NCBI GenBank assembly: GCA_000333855.2
Contig: CM007329.1
Span: 166,556-198,833, forward strand
Direction of reading: 5' to 3'
DNA: 32,278 nt
Source of the DNA: Endotrypanum monterogeii
Taxonomy: Eukaryota > Euglenozoa > Kinetoplastea > Trypanosomatida > Trypanosomatidae
The notes under the pieces are model-generated. The model worked only from the letters and a program-made list of their open reading frames with translations, searched no databases and had not been told where the DNA came from. Shown here one piece after another: positions 26,548 to 32,278 of this stretch. Each line of letters starts with the position of its first letter. Within the stretch, counting starts at the first letter, position 1. Made by a program: the position numbers and the translations under genes.

Positions 26548-26773
26548 CGGGTCTGCATGACGCACTAGAATCCAAGGACTCGCCCGCACACTCACACACA
26601 CACAAATATATATATATATATTCAAAACGATACCATGCAGCTAAGCGAAGTGCTTCGAACGTGTCTGGGTCCCTCCGTCCTTTCCCACTCACCCCCCCCC
26701 GGTGACCAACCGGATATCTAGAAGATGCGCAAAAGAACTAACAGTGGGCATCAATCGAAGGACAAATATATGT

Positions 26774-26781
26774 ATACACAC

Positions 26782-26814
<33 letters not shown>
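26774..26814. repeat. Palindromic (CA)n-(TA)n-(TG)n repeat
   Basis: ACACAC, a TA run and TGTGTG follow one another, so the sequence is self-complementary over at least 30 nt and could form a hairpin in RNA or a cruciform in DNA. Confidence 0.85.
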
Positions 26815-27057
26815 ACATGCATTCTTATATATTTTTATTTTACCTTTTCTCTCCCCCTCTCTTATCCTACTGCCTCCCTCCCCCCCCGTCACCCCCGACT
26901 CAACACCCTCTGGAGCACATGGGCGTGAGAGATTGTATGAGCCTCCGCGTGGTGCACACTGCAAAGTGAATATATGGGCTCACACCTTACCTTGCACTGC
27001 GCCACCCATCCTTTCAGACCCTGCTGCGGAGGCTTCATGGAAGACAAAGGGCTCGGG

Positions 27058-27095
27058 CCCGCCCCCCCCCCTTCGCTGGTCTTTGCCCATGAAAG
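27058..27095 (+). promoter_or_regulatory. Predicted spliced-leader acceptor for the last gene
   Basis: A C/T-rich tract (27060-27088) is followed by an AG at 27094-27095 that touches the ATG at 27096. If the earlier tract (26820-26911) is used instead, the 5' UTR is about 180 nt. It would then contain upstream ATGs, including one at 27089 that opens a 14-codon frame overlapping the main start. Confidence 0.4.
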
Positions 27096-30000
27096 ATGAC
27101 GCGCGTTCAATTCTCCTCTCCATCTCATGGTAACCGCCCCCTGGTCTCACCAGAAAATGAGAGCTTGAGCAGCGAAGAGAGAAGCACGGCGACTGACCCT
27201 GCCATCGATCAGACGACAGCTGCCCCGACACGACTGCAGCAGCAGCAGCAGCAGCAGCGAGCGTGCAATGAGATCGTACGACCACTGTCACCCAGAATGC
27301 TCGTGCGCTCAGCTCCGAGAGTAGACGTGAAGACAACTTTCAGCCGCGATGCGACGGCGCCCGCGCCCTTGGGCAAACCCGACAATACCGTTGCGCTTGC
27401 TGCCCTTCAACGGCTTGCCAAATCCTCGAAGCCAGCGAAACTGGCTATCCCTCTCAGAAATGTCGCAGAGAGGGCATTGGTGCAGCCTCACGCCATCTTA
27501 CCAGTGCTGCTCGCGCCGAGCAAGGCGACAGAGACGCAGCAGTCCTCGGTGGATGCGCCTGTGCTGCCGTGGTGGAAGCGTATTCTCGTTGACGCTGAGT
27601 ACCGCCGACGACTCATGCATCTCTGCACAGAGGGTTACGATGAGGAGTTGCGGATACTGCGTGATGCACCAGAACGTCTGACCTCGGATACAGGAATGGA
27701 AGTGAGGAAGGTATGGCGCGAACGGCGTTTCATGAACGATAACCTCGACTGCGGGGGTCAGCAACAGTACGCGCGCGACAAGGCGGGTCAAGGAAAGGAA
27801 CACGGTGCAGTCGGTGGGAGCACGAACCTCTTGTCACCCTCTCAGACAGACCAGGTCAACGGGACAGAAGGTGCCGAACAGCAGCAAAAAATGCCGAATC
27901 CGATAATGGAAGAGGTGGACGAGGTTGTTGTGATGGCGCAGCACGTGTGCTTCTTTGGCCACCTCAGCGAAATTGTATCCAAATTTGCCACAAAGCATCC
28001 CAGTGTCGTGATTGATGCCTCCACACTGGAGAGAGTGCAGCGTGTCGCACTTGGCGCCATGCCTCCGATTCAGCACATAAGCGAGCGAGAGCGGCAGGTC
28101 CAGGCAGTGGAGCTACACCTGTCCAACCTCCGCCGTTTCTCGCGTGAAACACCCTATGAGCTCAAGGCACGCTTTGCACGCGACGTTCTGGTGGGTCGCG
28201 TCGATGTGCCCATGCAGACGGCCATCACCGATGCTGTGATGAGTGATCAGGAGCATTTGCTTGACAGCTCCGGCGGCAAAGGAGCCACGAGAAAGAAAGC
28301 GCTGCAGGACCTGTATTCTTTTCCTTCACCGAAGCTTGTTCAAAGCAGCGCCACGACGCATCTTGGACACCGTCACAGCGGTCAACCGCAGGAGCAAGAA
28401 AACCAGCGCATCTTGCAGCTGCCACTGCGCAAGCTGCATCAGCCACCGACGCCGCGGTGGATGCGCTCTCAGTTGCCGCCGGGCGCGTGGGCCGAGGACA
28501 AGGCGCGCAAGGACGTAACCCTGACCCGGGAGATGCTGCACTCCTCCCTTATCCGCGATCCACTCGCCGTGGAAAAGCGAACAGCAGCTATCCGATCCAG
28601 TGCCGGGGCACCGAGGCGCCAAAAACAAACACTTAGTGCCACAGGGATGACCGCCGCAGCCGTTACGGCTCGCGCCAAGCACGAGCACGCGGACCACGAC
28701 GACATGCAGCTTCGCCGGCGCGAAGCCGCTGCTGCGTGCGTGAATGGCATGGAGAACCTCTACGGGCTGCAGTCTGTCTGGCGCTCAACGCTGCCACCGG
28801 GGGGCTTTATTCGTGTCTCCCCTGATCCCCGGTTTGCCATGTGGCCTGACTCGGATGACGCTGATGACGACGACGATGGTGGTGGCCCACAGGATAAGAT
28901 GGCAAAAACCGATAACACGCAGGGCCACCCTCTGCACGGTGGTGGTGAGACCGCTGGAGGTGGCACAAACATGTTAACCCATTCCATTAAGGGCCTCTCA
29001 CGGATCAACAAATGCCGAGCGCAGATGCAACGTGCAGCACGCCGTGTTAATCGACGAACACACAAGCTGCGCTTCCTCCACAGTATAGGGCACCCCCGAG
29101 CGTGCTACGCGGACGTGGAGGCGTGTGAAACAGACGACTCTTCGACCGCCTCCACGACGGTATCTCCTTCACTTTCCCAGCAGAACGACGCGGAGCTCAA
29201 AACGTTGATGATGCGAAAACTCCTCAGTAATATTGAAGCCAAAGAGAGGAGGCACACGTTGACCTCTTCGGCAATGCGTGCCGACAAACATCAGACCACT
29301 AAACACCACCTGCGCAACCAGGAGTATCTTGAGAATCTCTCGCGAGGGGCGCGTCCCGTGTACAATGGGGCGCTGAACATCAACGTATACGCGGAAGTAA
29401 TGGAGCCCAACCAGCTCGATCGCACGTCACCAACGAAATCGCGTCGCTTTCTAGGGTGCTACCGACAGAGTCGCTTGCTCATTCACTTCAAGCTGTATTG
29501 TCGAGCATTGTACGAAGAGGAACGATTACGTTGCAGCGGTCCCGGGACCCACGTGATGGGACGCCCCTGGGGAAGAGCCCCAGAATACACGCCAGCCACG
29601 GAAGGAGCGCTCGCTGGGGTGCCGAGCATTCCGCACCCGGTGCTGAAGCTGCAAGTACACGCACCATCACTACAGAAGCCCTACGCCAATCGCATCCCCA
29701 ATTTGTCTACAATCAGCGGCTGCCGCTGCTGGGAAGGTCTGTACCCTGATCTAGGCTCTGATCTTTCTTCGCCGGCGCAGCAGGCCTGGCAACAGCTACG
29801 GCAATCCATTCTCATACGCCAGGCCATACGCGACATCTTCGATGAGCTTCCCCACGACAAGGAGGGCATGCTTGACAAGCGGGGCTTTGTGTTGTTTGTA
29901 CTGCAGCTACTCGAGCTCTTCTTCCCTACATATCTCCCCTCAGCGGTTCATATCGCCATTGCAGAGGAGGAGTGGGTCTACCGCGGCACCACAGAGCACG

Positions 30001-32024
30001 TCGGACCACAGACATTTTACGAGAAATTCTTTTTATTTCCACTTATATTTCATCGAAATGTTGCCTCCGTGAGCGAAGACGATGTCGTCGAGTTTTGGAC
30101 CCTCGTCCGTGTCTGCTTTCACGCGCAGAGGAAAGCCCTGGACAAGGCGGCAGCAGCAGCGGCGCACAAATCGAATGTCTCGCCATCCTCGGTGTGGTCG
30201 TCCAACATAAATGGAAGTGCGCCCGCGTGTGACGGTATTGCCCTGCTGGTCCCGCTGAGAGACTTCACGGCGGAGCAGCTGGACATACTGCTCTTGTCCT
30301 CACCGCCACCGTTCGATGCGGCCTTGTATGACAAGCACCGCCTCCTCCGCCGCGCGTTTCGCTGCGAAGAAAAGGTGCGCACGTCCCTGCGAAGTCATCA
30401 GTACGTTGTGGCACGTAGCATAGTGGAAAGAAAGCAGAAACAGCAGCAGCAGCTCGTGAGAGCAGGCGATCTGGGGGTAGACAAGGGCGTAGAAGCAGTC
30501 GACACACCCACTTGGGTGAAGACGTATCGCGAGAACCTCAGTGTAGCAGACTCGTCGCGACGAGCTCATGTCGAGGCAACCGCGGAACAAGAACTCGCCG
30601 CACGTAAGCGTCGTCTGGAGGCCCAGGAACACGAGAAGTTGCTGGAGAACTCGGAGTATTACCATGCGCGTACCATGACCCTTCGGTCGCAAACCGCATC
30701 CATATTGTCCAGCATTGAAAATATTTGCAGCAACTGGGAAATACACGGCGCTGATTTGTACTTCAAGCAACCCAAGGCGAAGCCCGACGCGCCGCAATGG
30801 GAGGTGGACATGGAAGAGGCACTTCTGGATTACCTCCGTGATGCACCCATGGAGGTCTTCGATGCGAACGTCTCCCTTCGGGGGCGCTACCTTCTCGATC
30901 TCCACTTCCAGCAAGAGCGGCGCAAGTATGCCACCTCGAAGCGTGAGGTAGCCCGGGAGCGGATCGCCGCCGTCGCCCCGTCAGAGAGTAAGCACAGCGC
31001 TGCGCTCTCGTCGGAGACGCTTTCAGGGAAAGGCTACATGCATCGCAAAGGTAGGAAGGCAGAGAGCGAAGCGCAGAGGCAGGTGGCGATGACAACCACT
31101 CGTCTCGAGGCCAGGTCCCTCCTTTCCCCCCGCGTCAAGTCGACAAGGGTGAACACAGCGCCGCCTCCGTCGCGATTATATGGCCAACGGGGAAGAAGTC
31201 CTCCGCAGGTGGGCAATAAAAAATGTATGTCCAAAGAAAAAAAATTGAACCTCGTCGACCTGCGCACTGCTCTAGACGGCGGGGCCCGTACGGCTCGGCG
31301 CACCGGGCCCACCAGCAGCAGCGGCGCCCTCCCATGGGCCGCAGATTCGATCGACACCCGTATCTCCAAGATGTGCGCTGCGACTGCACCTTGCGGCAGC
31401 ACCGGCGTAGGGGGTATTCTGAATTCCCGAAAAAAATGTGAACAAGGTACGTTGGCAGCAACGGTGCGGTGGGCGAGTAAGACCATCCCCATCATACGTA
31501 CCGAGTCCCTTCAGCGAGAAACTGAAGTTGTGCTACCGCCCCCTGTTGCACACTCATCTGCGTCGATAGGCTCGGGCACAGCATCGCTCCTCCCTTTGAC
31601 AATGTCACATAGCCTAGACCGCAGCGAAACCCTTGTCTCCTGGGCCTCAAGACCATCAACGTGCATCTCGCTGAGAACGTCCGGTGATGCATCGTCTTCG
31701 CCGGCGCCTAGCATATCTGTCCGCGGAGTCGAGCCAGCGGCAACATGGCCTCCGCTGGCAGCGCGTCTGGATCTGGACGAGAAGGCTAGGCAGGCGACGC
31801 CCAGAAGGGTCCATTGGTCCATGGGGGCAGTATCAGAAGTGACGGAGACCAACACTGCTCCTCCGCAGGGCCCGAAGGCATCGTCGTCGAAGCGTCCATC
31901 ACTTCCGTCGTCGTCAAAACTTTTCGTTCGCCGTCTGCGCGCCCAGCACCTTCGCCGGAAGCAATTTGACCGGCAGTTCAATAGCACATCGAAACCCGCG
32001 GCTAGTACGCTTACCACGCATTAA
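27096..32024 (+). CDS. Large protein of unknown function
   Basis: A 1642-residue hydrophilic protein I do not recognise. It has a Ser/Thr-rich start with a run of seven Gln (48-54), an Asp-rich acidic patch near 585-600, and several Arg/Lys-rich helical stretches. The most domain-like part is about 905-1010: an amphipathic helix pair around FDELPHDKEGMLDKRGF and LFVLQLLELFFPTYL, then EEEWVYRG, FYEKFFLFPLIFH and a final VVEFWTLVRVCF helix. This recalls a degenerate EF-hand-like helical domain, but the calcium ligands are not clearly kept. A helix-rich region with EKVRTSLRSHQYVVARS follows (about 1090-1110). The C-terminal ~330 residues are Ser/Arg-rich and basic (FVRRLRAQHLRRKQFDRQF near the end). 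No signal peptide, membrane span or enzyme motif is seen. The length and undisturbed frame support a real gene. The start at 27096 is the first ATG in frame; a later start cannot be excluded. Confidence 0.85.
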   Translation: MTRVQFSSPSHGNRPLVSPENESLSSEERSTATDPAIDQTTAAPTRLQQQQQQQRACNEIVRPLSPRMLVRSAPRVDVKTTFSRDATAPAPLGKPDNTVALAALQRLAKSSKPAKLAIPLRNVAERALVQPHAILPVLLAPSKATETQQSSVDAPVLPWWKRILVDAEYRRRLMHLCTEGYDEELRILRDAPERLTSDTGMEVRKVWRERRFMNDNLDCGGQQQYARDKAGQGKEHGAVGGSTNLLSPSQTDQVNGTEGAEQQQKMPNPIMEEVDEVVVMAQHVCFFGHLSEIVSKFATKHPSVVIDASTLERVQRVALGAMPPIQHISERERQVQAVELHLSNLRRFSRETPYELKARFARDVLVGRVDVPMQTAITDAVMSDQEHLLDSSGGKGATRKKALQDLYSFPSPKLVQSSATTHLGHRHSGQPQEQENQRILQLPLRKLHQPPTPRWMRSQLPPGAWAEDKARKDVTLTREMLHSSLIRDPLAVEKRTAAIRSSAGAPRRQKQTLSATGMTAAAVTARAKHEHADHDDMQLRRREAAAACVNGMENLYGLQSVWRSTLPPGGFIRVSPDPRFAMWPDSDDADDDDDGGGPQDKMAKTDNTQGHPLHGGGETAGGGTNMLTHSIKGLSRINKCRAQMQRAARRVNRRTHKLRFLHSIGHPRACYADVEACETDDSSTASTTVSPSLSQQNDAELKTLMMRKLLSNIEAKERRHTLTSSAMRADKHQTTKHHLRNQEYLENLSRGARPVYNGALNINVYAEVMEPNQLDRTSPTKSRRFLGCYRQSRLLIHFKLYCRALYEEERLRCSGPGTHVMGRPWGRAPEYTPATEGALAGVPSIPHPVLKLQVHAPSLQKPYANRIPNLSTISGCRCWEGLYPDLGSDLSSPAQQAWQQLRQSILIRQAIRDIFDELPHDKEGMLDKRGFVLFVLQLLELFFPTYLPSAVHIAIAEEEWVYRGTTEHVGPQTFYEKFFLFPLIFHRNVASVSEDDVVEFWTLVRVCFHAQRKALDKAAAAAAHKSNVSPSSVWSSNINGSAPACDGIALLVPLRDFTAEQLDILLLSSPPPFDAALYDKHRLLRRAFRCEEKVRTSLRSHQYVVARSIVERKQKQQQQLVRAGDLGVDKGVEAVDTPTWVKTYRENLSVADSSRRAHVEATAEQELAARKRRLEAQEHEKLLENSEYYHARTMTLRSQTASILSSIENICSNWEIHGADLYFKQPKAKPDAPQWEVDMEEALLDYLRDAPMEVFDANVSLRGRYLLDLHFQQERRKYATSKREVARERIAAVAPSESKHSAALSSETLSGKGYMHRKGRKAESEAQRQVAMTTTRLEARSLLSPRVKSTRVNTAPPPSRLYGQRGRSPPQVGNKKCMSKEKKLNLVDLRTALDGGARTARRTGPTSSSGALPWAADSIDTRISKMCAATAPCGSTGVGGILNSRKKCEQGTLAATVRWASKTIPIIRTESLQRETEVVLPPPVAHSSASIGSGTASLLPLTMSHSLDRSETLVSWASRPSTCISLRTSGDASSSPAPSISVRGVEPAATWPPLAARLDLDEKARQATPRRVHWSMGAVSEVTETNTAPPQGPKASSSKRPSLPSSSKLFVRRLRAQHLRRKQFDRQFNSTSKPAASTLTTH

Positions 32025-32065
32025 ATAGGGGAGAGGAGGGAAAGCAACGCACGCACACACACAGA

Positions 32066-32097
<32 letters not shown>

Positions 32098-32278
32098 CTG
32101 CGTATGTGTGTCTGCGTATGTGTGACCTTGAAACCTTCTGGATAATGGCGATGCTCTCGCCACATGCTTCTCCCTTCCCCGCCCTCGGACACACATGAAC
32201 ACACGTTCACATGTAGACTAGATTGTGTCGTCCTCTCCATCACTATACATATACTTATATATATATACGTATATATAT
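32025..32278. other. 3' flank of the last gene
   Basis: The window ends in the probable 3' UTR. It holds a CA-TA-TG repeat (32054-32098), two copies of a 14-nt unit (TGTCTGCGTATGTG at 32095-32108 and 32109-32122), and a TA-rich end. No further gene begins. Confidence 0.6.
32054..32098. repeat. (CA)n-(TA)n-(TG)n near-palindrome
   Basis: A CA run, a short GAA interruption, a TA run (32067-32083) and a TG run (32083-32097) give a nearly self-complementary repeat like that at 26774-26814. Confidence 0.85.

Larger units (their letters stand above)
26548..27095. other. Intergenic region LPLAT-like gene to last gene
   Basis: No gene is seen in 0.55 kb. It contains CA-TA (26591-26622), C runs (26692-26700), a palindromic CA-TA-TG repeat (26774-26814), a long pyrimidine-rich stretch (26820-26911) with AGs from 26913 onward, and a C-rich tract (27060-27088). 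Two possible splice regions for the next gene therefore exist. Confidence 0.6.

Noticed and set aside
26774..26814. Hairpin as a transcription terminator
   Set aside because: It lies inside a continuous one-direction gene array, and kinetoplastid Pol II units are not terminated by bacterial-type hairpins.

Overview
The window looks like nuclear DNA of a trypanosomatid, most likely Leishmania or a close relative in the Leishmaniinae. Seven long intronless genes all lie on the + strand. They are separated by 0.5-2.6 kb of low-complexity DNA rich in CA/GT, TA and pyrimidine runs. A pyrimidine tract and an AG lie just upstream of each start codon, as expected where a polycistronic transcript is processed by spliced-leader trans-splicing and polyadenylation. 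No bacterial-type ribosome sites, promoters or operons are visible, and the species is not determined.

Layout: 1-775, upstream flank; 776-2695, BBS8/TTC8, a BBSome subunit; 3489-6392, a coiled-coil protein of unknown function; 7548-16541, a 2997-residue protein recognised here as a MON2-like Golgi/endosome trafficking scaffold; 16542-17792, intergenic DNA with a 20-N assembly gap flanked by an imperfect repeat; 17793-19754, a PPP-family serine/threonine phosphatase with a coiled-coil N-terminus; 19755-22367, a 2.6 kb non-coding stretch full of simple repeats; 22368-24485, an inward-rectifier (Kir) type channel with an atypical pore signature and a large insertion; 25324-26547, an LPLAT/AUP1-like membrane protein lacking the catalytic histidine; 27096-32024, a 1642-residue protein of unknown function; then a short 3' flank.

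These genes are co-transcribed neighbours, not a functional operon; trypanosomatid units mix unrelated genes. The themes that recur are flagellar and membrane trafficking (BBS8, MON2), signalling (phosphatase) and membrane function (Kir-like channel, acyltransferase-like protein). I see no mobile element, CRISPR array, tRNA, rRNA or viral gene, and no clearly new multi-gene system. The best leads are the non-canonical Kir pore, the LPLAT fold without its catalytic histidine, the altered inhibitor-site loop of the phosphatase, the MON2 assignment, and three genes whose predicted splice acceptor falls 0-2 nt before the ATG.
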